From positions 16,334 to 80,333 of the forward strand of contig PDHQ01000099.1 of assembly GCA_003339415.1 (NCBI GenBank): a stretch of DNA of 64,000 nt, written 5' to 3'. Positions within the stretch are counted from its first letter, which is position 1; each line of letters begins with the position of its first letter. Made by a program: the position numbers and the translations under genes. Shown piece by piece: positions 48,235-59,832 of this stretch. This DNA is from Ophiocordyceps camponoti-saundersi (nom. inval.). Its lineage: Eukaryota; Ascomycota; Sordariomycetes; Hypocreales; Ophiocordycipitaceae. The notes beneath the pieces are model-generated. The model worked only from the letters and a program-made list of their open reading frames with translations, was not told the origin of the DNA and made no database searches.

Positions 48235-49602
48235 ATGCTGCACCCGAGATCTGATTCTTCTACCAGTCCCTCTCTACATCCCGTCCTGCAAGCTCTTCAC
48301 ATTATTTCCAATCCCTTTCCTCAGCAGTGGATTTATCAATGGCTTCGTGTCTATCAACCATCGCGGTCAAGGGGAATTTGCATTACGGGTCGAGGCCTGC
48401 CCATTGAGGACGACAATAATGAAGATGAAGACGGCAAGGACAATAACGTTGGCGACTGCGGCTTGGAGTAAGAAATAAAATCAGAGTCAAAACACCATCT
48501 TTTCTCTTCATCGCCTCTAACTTGGGAGGGCGGATCTCACTTAGACAACTTCGGGCGTCACCTTTCTGAAGACCAGATCATTTGAGTTTTCAGCTCCTAC
48601 GATACCGCATCACCAATCTGTCGCTCGCAATACCTAAATCAGTCTTTCCTCTCAATTTCCGCTATCTTCCAGCTTTTAGCCCTGGTTCGTCGTTGGAGAA
48701 AAACTCGACAAAGAGGCAGACTTTCGATTCCATGTCGCTCCCGTGGGTGCTTGAAGATAAACAACTGCTTCTGAATCAGCATCTCGAGAGTGCTCGCCAA
48801 TACAGTGATTATCCTCGTCCTTCATGACAACCGTTAGCGATAAGCTAATACCAGCGGTTTTTTCCCAAGGCCGCCGTACAACCACGAGGGTAAGTCTACG
48901 TCTCTTTTTCTTCTGCTTGTTCGAAAAGCACTGTTCTAACCATCCTTGTGCTTAGGAACCTGGTTGTTCAATGGAACCGGGATGTTGCCAGCTGCTATCA
49001 ATACCGATTGCCACGGTCAGTCGATTCAATATTTCAGCCGGTATCGACGTTTGGCGCCTTGTCTCGACAAGAACTTGCATCCCTTGAGCCCAGGAACTTG
49101 TAATTGGATCTTGGATCGTGCTCTTTACCCGCTCCTGGTCTTGAAAAGACTCTCATCTTCTCATCATCCCCTCTTCATGGCTCCGGTAAGTCAAGCGTCG
49201 ATGGCTTCGGTTGCAGCCTCTGATCCGAAGTTGTTAGGATCCATCAATCCAAGGCCATTGAGCTATCAAAATCGAACTCATCCAAAATGGACAAGTCTTT
49301 CACGACAAAGACCTGATCCGGTCGGTGCATGGTGACCAAGGGGCATCAGTCTCGCCATGCTTCGGCCGCCTGGCGTCACAGGACGCCCCAATCCGGTCTT
49401 GCTGGGAGCAGGATTCGGTACGGGCGCGAGCCTGTTACGATTGCGCCAAGACCGGAACGAAATATTACCCAGTTCGTATCCCACCACGACCTTGTTCAAC
49501 ATCACTTGTTGGCTGACTTTGGAAGTTAGCGTCAAGTACCGGGAGGTATGTGTCTTGTCATATCGTACAAGTGTTCTAACCGCGTCTGACGATTCGATAA
49601 AG
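48235..49602 (+). pseudogene. Gene-like fragments with CxxC mini-exon, not closable
   Basis: Several short open pieces are joined by plausible donors (GTAAGTCT near 48891, GTAAGTCAAG near 49182, GTATGT at 49546), but none gives a continuous product. A cysteine-pair segment, ACYDCAKTGTKYY, is encoded at 49430-49470 and has a diverged relative at 53681-53724. An acidic stretch (EDDNNEDEDGKDNN) is encoded near 48405-48450. I treat this as decayed or badly resolved gene material rather than a named gene. Confidence 0.35.
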
Positions 49603-50326
49603 TTACTGGGTAAAAGCCCTGCAAAAACGATTTGCCATCCGACCGGATATTGCGGCTCTAGCAATGCAGAAGCAGAGTTTCACCTCTCAAGACGTTCTTG
49701 CAGGAAAAGATTTCCGATCATGGGTATCGAAGATGAAGAGGATGGCACGAGCCGCTCTCCATCCTGAACAGTCCGTACTGATGATAGTCTTTTCACGACT
49801 TGACATTCTTCTTCAGGAAACCTTCCGTCAGCCAACAGGAGAAGACACTTTGGATGAATGGGCTCACGAATGTGAACGTCTCATCCCAAATCTCCAAACC
49901 AAATTGACAAGGGGAACCTGGGGAATGCTCCAGAATGATGCTGCACAATATGCATCATCAGGTAGGTTGCCTCGGCGAGACAAAAAGATATCATCGACAA
50001 ATGATGATCAATATTCAGCAGCTGAAGGACAACAAGCCTTCCAACATTGCCCGACTACGATGAATCAGGAGCAGCCGTGGCATATATTTGCGCTGTACGG
50101 ACCTGGCAAACAAGAAGCCGAAGACGTTCGAAACCTTTCTGGTCACAAATGGCTGTGCGATGGCCAGAAGAATCCAGAATTCTCCGTGAATTGGAACGTC
50201 AGACGGATGGTTGACGAAAGAGCGAACTGGCTGATTCCGCCTGAAAACAGGTTGTCGAATGAGCCAAACATACTTTTCAATCTCAACCAAAACCTACGCT
50301 CATCAAGTATGAACGGGCAGCGATGA
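49603..50326 (+). other. Unrecognised open frame, possibly Gag-like
   Basis: The longest uninterrupted frame of the island. It can be read from YWVKALQKRFAIRPD to a stop at 50324-50326 (about 240 codons). The pattern W..ALQ.RF, then DFRSWVSKMKRMARAAL, then LDILLQETFRQP resembles capsid (Gag) regions of fungal LTR retroelements, by general resemblance only. The following half (GKQEAEDVRNLSGHKWLC) matches nothing I know. The upstream exon with the best donor is in another frame, so the piece may be a relic. Confidence 0.35.
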
Positions 50327-51709
50327 TCAAAGCATATTGCCCATCGCTGCCTACCTTACAAGAAGCTGCCATCCAGTTGCCCGCTTCGTGTCCTTTCACT
50401 ATGTGATGACACTGGTCCGTATCAAGGACCTAAAGTGCCTCGGATGGGAAGAACCTGGACAATTACATCGTCCGTTTCCCTCGTCAGGAAGACCAAGGGA
50501 TCACAACCACCGTCGTTATGGTGGGACCATGACGTCGAGCTCGCGTCAATGGCCGTGATCATTGCATCACTACACCTTAATGGTTGGTAAGACTTCAGCT
50601 TCCGCCATGTCGACATTTACCAGCACCATTCATCACCCACATTAACCTTGACATCGGTCACAAAGTATCGATGATGACATCGGTTCTTGTGCGTCTGCAG
50701 CTGCTCGGCAAAATCAATTCCACAGATAGACTTGCCACCTTCAAGCATCGACTTGTTCCGGTCTCGACGTACGGAGATGAAGATACTGGCGGCCGGTCAC
50801 GGGTCTCAGGGAGAGAGAGACTTTAAAAGCTTTAGGTCCCGGACAAAGAGGGACCAGCAGGACAGTAGTCATGTCTTCTTGTTCGACAAATGCGATATCC
50901 ACGAGGTTTCTCCCAGCAAGCCGGTCAACCCCTGAACCTATGGATGCTGGAGAGGAAATGGAAGGATGCATGTTCTTCGGCGTTGATTTGAAAGAAATCG
51001 CGGAAGATACCCCCCGGACTTTCTGGAGTTTGGCCTTTGAACCGGCTTTCTCCCCTGGTCTCCGCTCTCCTGTTTCCGGCTCTTACGCTACAGCTGGCTC
51101 AGTATCTCGAGACCAAGGTGGTGGACGGACAACGCAGACGACGGACAGCTAGGTTCTATGCGTCCTTGGACGACGATGTTCCGCGTCGTGGAGGAGAGGG
51201 GTCGACAGAATCCACACTTACACTTGGGTGTGGTCCTGGGTAAGGGCTAACTAAACCTACCCTCTTGGAAACTCGAAAGGGTCTTCAATGATTGATTTTT
51301 CACTATGGTGGTAAGAAACAAAAACAAAGACGGGCGGGCCAAGGGGACAAAGGCACGAAAAACAAGAGAAGTTCAACTCTCTGGCAAGGAGTATAAGAAG
51401 AACCTGCTCTCAGGGACTGAGTCCCCTTTTTTTCAGATTTATGCGCATACGATCTGAACTCAAACTATCCTCCCTCGCTTTTTAGCACTCTACTATTTTG
51501 AGACTAGAAAGCCTCGCCCGTTGAAGGATACCTTGCGGTCGGCAGCAGCTGAGAAGACCGCCGGATGTGTTCGAGTCGACATCTATTCCGTTCGTGCCAT
51601 TCGGGATGTCCGACACGTGACCTGAAGGGCTCCCGGATCTTCAACAAGGATCAATAAGTCGTACGATATACTCAAGTCGTTTTCATCAACAGTTGTCAGT
51701 CGTACGACA
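50327..51709. other. Island sequence without a supported gene
   Basis: Short open stretches only, such as a frame ending at 51241 that encodes LVSALLFPALTLQLAQYLETK. The right end, 51390-51480, has promoter-like features, including GAGTATAAGAAG near 51390 and a small hairpin GGACTGAGTCC near 51414. Confidence 0.4.
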
Positions 51710-52675
51710 TGCCTCCCCATCCCGACAGCGTCATAGCCCATCGACCTGGGTTTTACTGGGTCCATGTGCCCTGTGGTGAGGAGGACAACCGGCGCTTCAT
51801 GCAGCAGATGTCCTTGAATGTGAGAAAGAAAGGTCTGGCTGTCGTACGACAGTAGTGCTGACGGGAGAGTAGCAAGCGGAGACCCGACTGGCGGCCATGT
51901 CGCCGCTCAGCCTGCGGACTGGCAGTTCAAGCGACTGGAGCCCGAAATCTTCTCCAAGCCATCGGACGCGTGGCTGGCAGAGTATCTGACGCTCGTGGTT
52001 GAGGGCAGGGAGGAGGAGGCGGAGGCGTTTCGTAATGCGCGTCCACCATTGGTCCCGGTACGCGTCCCGTTATAACATATTCCGCTTATTTTTACTTCAG
52101 TGCGCTGCCACGACGATAAGCCCTTAGTTGGCGATTCCGCGGTAAGCTTCAACTCTCCTATCACAGGTTTCGGCCCGGGATGTTCTTGTTCCGAATGGCA
52201 CGAACTTCTCGTCAACGACGATCTTCCGTGACCTTGATAACAAGGAGAACCTTGTTGTGGTTGAGATTATCATCGATCCACGGCCTTCACCAAGAACAAG
52301 ACGGCCTCGAAAACCGTCAGAACTAAGATTCTTCATCTATGAAAAAGGGCTTCGACCCGAGTTTGAGCTCCAATGTCGGCGAGGATAACGATTACGAGTT
52401 CGATTCAGGGTCCGTCCTTGTTCTCCGTCGCCTTGGTACTCCCTCACTGTACTAACCGGCTGGTTGTCAGTATTATCATACGGCGAACAACCTCAAACCG
52501 GGATGCGCTGGTCTTCCTTTCTCGAGACGAGTATCTAGCCGGACCCTCATTCGTTCATTTGAGCCTCTTGGATTCAAAGACCAATGGCAATAATACCGAG
52601 GGCCGAACTTGTAACATGGCATATGCCTCCCGGGAGTTGTCGGAGGTGACACCAGCGTCATTTCCAACGACCTGA
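51710..52675 (+). pseudogene. Unrecognised multi-exon gene or gene relic
   Basis: A coherent but incomplete model. Exon 1 begins MPPHPDSVIAHRPGFYW and contains VPCGEEDNRRF, ending at a GTGAGA donor. A second open stretch (WQFKRLEPEIFSKPSDAWLAEYL) runs to a GTACGC donor at 52060 and resumes in phase after the acceptor at about 52167 (SARDVLVPNGTNF). The frame then breaks near 52320. A third stretch (MKKGFDPSLSSNVGEDND) crosses an intron with a perfect TACTAAC branch site to IIIRRTTSNRDALVF and stops at 52673-52675. The exon 1 to 2 join is out of phase and an in-frame stop precedes the third stretch. The product is not recognised. Confidence 0.4.
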
Positions 52676-52701
52676 GGGACGTAGCCGTGGTTGGTAACCA
52701 T

Positions 52702-53181
52702 ATGGCGAGTTCATCAACACTTGACCGTCGCGGATCGCACGATGTGGTTCAACCTCATGAAGAAGAAATCACAAAGTCTGATATCAAGACAAGCAATCAG
52801 CTGGACATGTCTTCCGACTCAGCGAGTGGATGCAGGATATTATGCCCGCTAGTCGCGGTGATGTCGGTCGTCGACGCCTGTCGATTCTGCCACCATAACA
52901 CCGTGACCCGTCCTTTCCGGCAGTGCATCAAGATGGCCAGTACTAGGTCTCCCAACCGAGGAGGTAGGCCCAACTGCACTCATAATGATGCACTCGACTC
53001 CCGCGCCACAGCCAAACCCACGCGTCGAAGAGTGGCGAGCCGACGCTACGCACGGAGCCCTGCCAAGACTGTGTACGCTCGTTTATACATGGCGAGTAGC
53101 CGCCAAATTGGCAGATCCGAGAATCGGATCCTACAATCAGTTCGACCTCAAACATATCCGGATACTGGGCCATTCCAATAG
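52702..53181 (+). pseudogene. Cysteine-motif fragment (DUF3716-like), copy A
   Basis: Open frame from the ATG at 52702. Its interesting part, 52879-52990, encodes ACRFCHHNTVTRPFRQC and then GGRPNCTHND. The spacing of Cys pairs around a PF..C element resembles the fungus-specific DUF3716 cysteine domain, by memory of the pattern and not by search. The segment 52957-53020 has a diverged DNA copy at 56607-56660. The downstream frame is not part of a closable gene. Confidence 0.35.
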
Positions 53182-54170
53182 AGCCCTCCCTTCGTCACGT
53201 CTTGGCTTTCTAGATTCCAGGCTTCTCCCAACACGATTACCCCAAGGCACTCAATCTGCAGCGCGTTACCGAAGTGACCAAGCTGGGCTGTCATGGAAGT
53301 TAACGATGCACCTTCTGCCAGCAGCACACTGGCGTCGCGGTTACCACCCCGTACGTATTCCTCTTTTATTTTGTTATAGTCCACCTCCTCCTAATATTAC
53401 TCTTTAGTTTACCGACCTAGGTCTAAGGAGACGAAGTTCCAGGAGTTGTTTCTTCGGACGGATCATCCCCTTTCCTTTGACGAACATATCGAGTTTATGT
53501 ACCTTAAAGGGTATTTCACTAGACTTGGTCTCTAGCTTCATCCCCGAAACCTACCGGCCGAAAGGATCGGGACATGATACATCAATTCCAGAACCGCCCG
53601 TCCTCGAATCGCGGTCTTGGGACATGGCTCAAGGTTCACGATTTCACGAGTTGAAGAAAGGACAAAAGCGAACGGAGGAGGCTTGCTACGACTGTGGCAA
53701 GACAGCCACCAAGTGCTACACCCGGTAAGTGTCTCTGACATGTAATTTTGTGTTGGACACGGTATTGACATGAACTTGCAGATGGCAGACAAGGGCGTGT
53801 CACGGCCCATTGGCCGCTGACCGAGGGCACGGAGGACAAAAAGTACGTGCAATTTTTGATCCTCGAGCGGTTGAACAAGACTGACAGAATGCAGCACCCA
53901 AAAAAAAGGTTGTGCGTCTTTCATACCGAACCAGCTTTCCTGCTATAGGCGCTGGAAGATGTGAGCGAGGACTCTATCATTCGAAGCATCATTGGCAAAG
54001 CAAGTTGTTCGCCGCAATCAAGCAGATCTATTGCCGGTCTTCGACTCAAGAAGCCACGAGAGACAGCTACAGCTACCCTTTCGACTACGGCAATATGCAT
54101 GTTACAAGGCCACAAGAATGGCCTGAGCCTGAGCAGTCATCAGTAGGATCATGCGTGGCTCTTTAGCCCG
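53182..54170 (+). pseudogene. CxxC gene fragment with intact splice sites but broken frame
   Basis: A short open stretch (RSKETKFQELFLRTDHPLSF, near 53424-53535) ends in a TAG. The next frame (FIPETYRPKGSGHD, then EEACYDCGKTATKCYT) continues to a strong GTAAGT donor at 53725. The following exon 53782-53842 encodes RWQTRACHGPLAADRGHGG and ends at GTACGT. The ACYDC motif repeats that at 49430. The shift between the first two stretches needs an indel or a very short intron, so this looks like a decayed member of the same family. Confidence 0.35.
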
Positions 54171-55380
54171 CTCGTGGCCTCTTTGATGATGGTACGATGA
54201 TGGTACGCCCCTTGGGAGTCTTTCGACGCCACTTGTCGTTGCCACTCAGCTTCGTCATCTGAGTGGACACAAACAAGTTAACGCCTTAGCAGCAGATGTA
54301 TAATACATCGGCGGCTTTTCCACTTTTCAACCTTTAGCATGTTGTCGAATATCGGCTTCATCATGGAGTCATGGAGGAACCAAACCAACCTCACCAGTTT
54401 TTTGACCGGCTGTGGCGCATCACACAGAAGAAAGAAAGTTGGATGGGTTCGTTTTGACTCATACAATGACGCTCAAACCGCGTCTTAAATGGCTTCGAGA
54501 CATGGGGTTAACCGTCATCACAGTCACAGAGCAAGACACTGGCAAGGCCGGCAACGAACAATATCCATGAGATCTGGACTTTGACTTTGGCACAGGCCGT
54601 CGCCGCCTGGGTATGTTCCCCCCCGACAGACTGGTCAACGAGCCATCTGGAAAGCGAGCGAGGCTCAATAATGATTTTCATGGTCCAGCACTACGTGCTA
54701 CGTGTGGCTCGGTCTCCCCCAAGCAGCGGTAGAAATCTCTCTTGCCGCCTGTGAGTCCGTCGGCCTCGATAAACTCGACAGCACGATGAAAGGATCTTAC
54801 GACGTGGGCTCTCGGTGGCTCGGCCAAAATGATTGAGTACCCAAACATCATCATTTCCACGAACTGATCCCAGTATGTACTTTTTATCATGCTCATCATC
54901 ATAGCTCGATACTGATTATCTCTAGAATGCTGTTGAATCTCGCGATTCGAACGTGACTGTCCCCTTGTGGACGTGAAGTAGCCCATCTACATCTCGCGTC
55001 TCCTTTCTGCCAACGTACTCTGCTGCAGCTTATCCGATATCAAGTACGAGATGATGGAATCTCGCGCCAGATTCATGCTCTGGCCAGGGGAACGATCCAG
55101 TTTTCAACCACCGGCCCTTTGCATCACCGGAAAGTAGAGGAGGACGAGTTGTTGAATCCGGCTGGGGAGCTCAGCTCATAGACATGGGCAGACAGAATAG
55201 GAAGGGGCAACGACTTGAGTTGTTCAGCCAGTCTCCATCGATTGCCTCGACTTCAACCAAGTACATGGTGTGCTGCGGAGAGCATCTACTCACTTCAAAG
55301 TCGCTTTATATGGAAGGATAAGGAGATGGGCACAGACGCCGAAGTGGGAGCTCAGGAGAGTTTGAACACACACGAAGAGA
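54171..55380. other. Island sequence without a supported gene
   Basis: About 1.2 kb. Only short unsupported frames on both strands and no recognisable motif. Confidence 0.4.
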
Positions 55381-55638
55381 ATGGCACGACGTCGAGGCAC
55401 CAGGAATCAATCGCCTGGCAACAAGTGCAGCCGTCCCCGCACTGCAGCTCATCCTTTTCAGTGCTGCACGTCTCTCTCCGGTTTTCAACATGGAGCATGT
55501 GCGAGTTGCTTTTGGGCAGGGCAAGGAAGATACTGTTCCTTCTGGCGCGCTGAGGAGGTAATGGGTTCGGCAGCTCATCTGGCTATCACCATTCCCGATG
55601 AAGACGACACTGTCGAAGACCGGGAAATCATAAGTTGA
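55381..55638 (+). pseudogene. Cysteine-motif fragment (DUF3716-like), copy B
   Basis: An 85-codon frame with ATG start. It encodes CSRPRTAAHPFQCC, then GFQHGACASCFWAGQGRYCSF, and ends in an acidic tail (IPDEDDTVEDRE). The HPF..C, GACASC.W and YCSF elements in this order match the layout of the fungal DUF3716 Cys domain as I know it. One Cys of the first expected pair reads Pro. No neighbouring exons could be joined with confidence. Confidence 0.4.
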
Positions 55639-57670
55639 GCCAGGAGACAATAAGTACGTTTCCAGCCTTGTTCAAGACCGAAGCCGCAAGGCGTACCGAG
55701 GCTTGCTAGGAGCAACTGTGTGAGTGACGCCCGGCAAGCCACGCAAAGAAGCAGAGTGTGCTGACACTTTGGCCTATCATGGCAACAGCTTGGTGGGAGT
55801 CCAATCCGAAAAAGAGACTACCGGACTGCAAAGGTCATGGCACAGAAGTGAGCCACTGTCTGTGGCAGATATCTCGGTCGAAAAGTGCAGGACTATTTGT
55901 GTGGCATAGTCGCTGTATAACTTGGATTCCGCACCACATTTCAAAGTCGAGCTTAGCGGAAAAGTTCACGGAACATGACGTGCATCACTTCCACTATATT
56001 AAGGTCGCGCATCGCAATGTCGACGGGCAAATTTCACGATACGTTACCAATGTTGAGGACAGGGAGGACGATGCACAAGTACCCAGACGGGTTAGAACGG
56101 CGGCTTCAGAATGGCCTGGTTCGTCACGATGTAAGTAATTCAGCATCAATTCTCTACGCGTCATAAAACTGATTCTGTGCAGGAACACAAAATCTTTCAT
56201 CAGAGTCGGCTCTACGCAAGCACCTGGAACAAGACCATGAGCTCTCGGTTAAGCACCGTCGTGCTGGCGTCAACTCGAGAGAGAAGCAAGGCATCATCAA
56301 TCGTAAGATTTACTTTGCAGCTGGTTCAGGTTCAACTCAGAAGCTAACATGAAATATTTACTAGGATGGTACCGCGATGTCTTGTCTGGCACTGGTCCTC
56401 GTGGAAGCCGGCAAACCTTGTACGTCACTGGCAGCAGTTGCGTCCTCGCGAGGAACACCTGTAGAGGATTGCACCCTTGGATGCCATCTTGATTCGCCAT
56501 GCCCTTTTCCTTAACCATCACCTCTATTCGAGGACGGCGCTTGGGCGACGTGTATCCGGTTCAGGCCAGGTAGCCCAAGACGAGGTCGGGTAACGCTCCT
56601 GCCAGTCGAGGTAAGCCTAACCGCCCTCGCGATATGGCACCCGACTCCCGCGTCGCAGCTAATAACGCGCTAGGCTCACGACATACAGGCGAGGCAAAAA
56701 GGGACGAGCCCAGGCTCGCGCACGTATTCTTTCGCTGATGGACTCGAGGATGTTACGGTTCTCCGGTATGCATATATTGCGACGCCAACGAGTTAGATTG
56801 TGTAGTGGTAAGTACCTAGATACCTCCCTCTTTCCTACCTACCTCTACCTGATAATTAACCTGATATCCTATTACAGTTCACGGAGCCCTCTCTCCAACA
56901 TCGAGCCCGTCGATACCAGTATCTTGTCCTGCGAGAAAATCTCTCTGACGCTGAACGGCTTGAGTGTGCCTACCTACCTTGGCGGATATTTTACGCAATT
57001 CCACGGCCTCCAATACAGATTCGATGACGACGAACAATTTGAATCCCAAGGTTCCTCTCCTCGCCCTTGACTCTGCTTACTGGCCCTCTCGTCCTGTCCT
57101 CTCTCGCTAGTCTCCTCCCACCCGCTAGGACCACTGCAGCCGCCCATGTTACCCGGCTTCTTTTTACTGACTTGGTGGGCAAAAAAGATTTTGCTTGTTA
57201 AACCGGTTTCACTATTGCCTCGCATGGATCACGGACGAATTCACGCCAGTACGTCCGATACTTGGCTTCACCGTGCCTCCCTCGCTTTTCGCCATCTTGG
57301 ACGGAAGAGAATCCTGAGGGAGATTACGGCAATGCCGCTGATACAGCCGCCGCTTGGTACTATACTCCCTCCCCTCTCCCCTCCTCCTCTTCTCTCCCTC
57401 TCTCCCCCGTCTCTATCTTCCCGTTTTGCTCTATTCTATTTCCCCTTATCTAACATAAAATACCTTATACTAGCGATATAGATCATATATTGGTTACGCA
57501 TATAACGCTCCTCGGTCCTATTTAGCAACACTGCTACCCCTTACGAGAAAGAGGATAATCTTCTACAACTATTCGGAACGGTATTTACTACCTTGCCGTA
57601 AGTATACGCTTCCTTTCCACCAAAAATAAAAGATTAACCCTCCTATAGTAGGACACTATATTCTGCAGAA
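55639..57670. other. Island sequence with degenerate copies and splice-like signals
   Basis: About 2 kb. It contains a diverged copy (56607-56660) of the segment at 52957-53020, and an intron-like stretch from a GTAAGTACC donor at 56808 to a TTACAG acceptor near 56878. AT-richer DNA lies at 57430-57660. No continuous gene is seen. Confidence 0.4.
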
Positions 57671-58393
57671 ATGCCACCTGAGCCCCTGATGATTGAGGGA
57701 GCAACAGCTGGGATGGAGGTCACTCCTGATGTCGAGCAGCCACAAAGACTTGATGGGCAGCACTGGCCTGGCCCGTGGGCAGATGGCCCGTCAGCCTCAC
57801 CTTTTCCCACCCAGCGAAGAGTATGGCGACGGGAGATCGATCAATCTATAGACAAAGACTCAGTAATGGCCTGGTTCGATGCATGCGGCATTACAATTGG
57901 ACGACTCGTCCCAGAGCACTTGAGAGAAGACATCGCGCGCACCTTTTATACCTACCGCGACCTCGAAGGCCGAAACGAACTCGCGCTACTCTCCTAGCCT
58001 GCATATAACATCACCCTACGCGTTAAACGGCACGAACCAACGAGGATACTACTGGGAGGTCCGTCCAGGAGTGGAACAGGAGCATGGAGGCGAGGGAGGA
58101 CATCTCTGGAAGGGCCCCGGCCCATCAGCGGTAAGTTGACGTTGTTGCCAGCATTGACGTATTTACTCACGTATCGCAGAAATCTGCGGGACCAGACGCA
58201 GGATTCTTGCGATGCCTGGTTGTTGCGTACTGACATGTATTTCTGGCGCGATCGTGGAGACCTGACCGAGAGGCTTACCGAGAGGTCCGCAACGATTCCA
58301 AGCCAAGGATGGTACAGAGACGTGGTGTCGGGCGCCGTTCCGACTTGGTCGCCGCGCAAGCCCGCCGACCCCGTGCGGCGCGCCCAGCTCTAG
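57671..58393 (+). pseudogene. Possible retroelement-derived fragment with in-frame TAG
   Basis: Frame from the ATG at 57671 (MPPEPLMIEGATAG). It contains VPEHLREDIARTFYTYRDLEG, reminiscent of the linker just before reverse transcriptase in fungal LTR elements, and stops at TAG 57995-57997. Beyond the TAG the same frame stays open to a GTAAGT donor at 58131. The exon after the acceptor at 58179 encodes DAWLLRTDMYFWRDRGDLTERL and stops at TAG 58391-58393. No reverse transcriptase, integrase or terminal repeat was found, so the assignment is tentative. Confidence 0.3.
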
Positions 58394-58549
58394 CCCCCGC
58401 AGATAGGGCCCTTGCAGCCGCGGCGCGGGTGTAAGGGTCTCATGCCGCGGCATAGGCGGCCCTGCTCGAGGACGCCGAGCCGCGTCGCATAGTAAGTGGA
58501 ACTGGTTGATAATATAATTTGAATTGATCCTGACTTGTTTTGTATTTAG

Positions 58550-58949
58550 TTGGGCGATGCCGCTGCCGAGGACGACGACTCCTCTTCCTCCTCCTCTGCT
58601 GCCTCCTCCTCCTCCTCTGATAACGACGATAACGACGAGGATAACGACGATAACGCTGGCGGCGGCGGCGATAATAATAATAATAATATCGTCGAGCTCG
58701 ACGACGATAATAATCACGTCGACAAGTTCGGAGGGGCTGTACGTGACAAACATTTTGCAATCAATTCTGAATTATTACTGACTTAATTTATAGGACGAAA
58801 ATAATGGAATGGACGTTGACCATGGCGACAACGGACCTGATGGTCAGCTTGACATAGTACTCGCCCCGACACTGTTGGAACAAACCGATTTTCAGATATA
58901 TCTCGGTTGGACAAAGTCACGAATATATCTGTTCACTCCCTGCGACTGA
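58550..58949 (+). other. Acidic low-complexity 3' gene end, two exons
   Basis: Two exons joined in phase 0: 58550-58738 (DAAAEDDDSSSSSSAASSSSS, then DNDDNDEDNDDN and a poly-Asn run) and 58794-58949 (DENNGMDVDHGDNGPDGQ..., ending FTPCD). The GTACGT donor at 58739 and TAG acceptor at 58793 are good, and another clean intron (58492-58549, GTAAGT) precedes. The 5' part cannot be joined in frame, so only the tail of a gene or relic is described. Triplet-repeat expansion explains the Asp, Ser and Asn runs. Confidence 0.45.
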
Positions 58950-59832
58950 TGAAAGTCGGGCCCGGACGCAACCCTGAAAACCGTCTCTGGCATGTTTACT
59001 GCATTGGGGAACAATCACGTTCTCCTTGCCGTCAACGGTTCGAATCGTGTAGTTCGAAGACGGCAGCATCTGCGTATAGTAGCGAGGGGTTTTATCATAC
59101 GGCATAGTCTTTCTAGGACATCTAAAAGAAAGAGATGGGAGACATCAAGAAGGTTTTGAAAGACATTATTAACGTCTCCATTAAACAGATATAAACATAT
59201 TCCCGTATATCAAGGGTGAAGGGCATGATAATAGTACAATGGCAGGTGATCATAACAATTTGGGTGCCGACTGGATTCGCAGCCTGAAAGTATGTTCCAG
59301 CCAAGGAGACTAGAGGAGATCGGCATAGAAGCTAGATTGTAGATCCTTATACGGCTCTGAATCAGTCTTCACTCACGAAGAACAGCAGCGTCTCCGTACA
59401 AGGCAGCCTCGGTTATCCCTGCACTTGTCCATCTCGATTGACTTGAAGCCCGCTCTGAGCAACGTCTTTGCTTAACAACGCTCTTACATTGTTTTGATAG
59501 ATCCAAGTTCATAGCTCGCCCCTAGAAGATGCAACATGCGCCAAGCAAGATAACTAACAATTACTTGTCATCCTCGCTTGTGTTTTCCCGTAGCTAAGAC
59601 CCCCTTTCATCGTGGAAGCAGCACCACGACGAAGCAGGCTGCGAAGGCGATGAATCTCGCGGTGTTGAGAAGTCTGAAGTGCTACTAGAATAAGTCCACA
59701 CTCTTCGTTATGTAATCAGCTGCGGCTCGGTCCCCCCACTTGACTTGCGGCTCCGGGCCGAGAAAAGCGGCGGCCGGACTTCAATTCCATCCTCATCCCA
59801 CTCAAACCCTCTTCCCCCCCCCCCCCCCTGCA
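58950..59832. other. Intergenic between island and NECAP-like gene
   Basis: About 880 bp. A C run of about 15 bases lies at 59813-59828, just before the NECAP start codon. No gene is seen. Confidence 0.5.

Noticed and set aside
57671..58393. Complete LTR retrotransposon
   Set aside because: No reverse transcriptase YxDD, integrase, protease or flanking terminal repeats could be seen; only a weak resemblance to a linker region.
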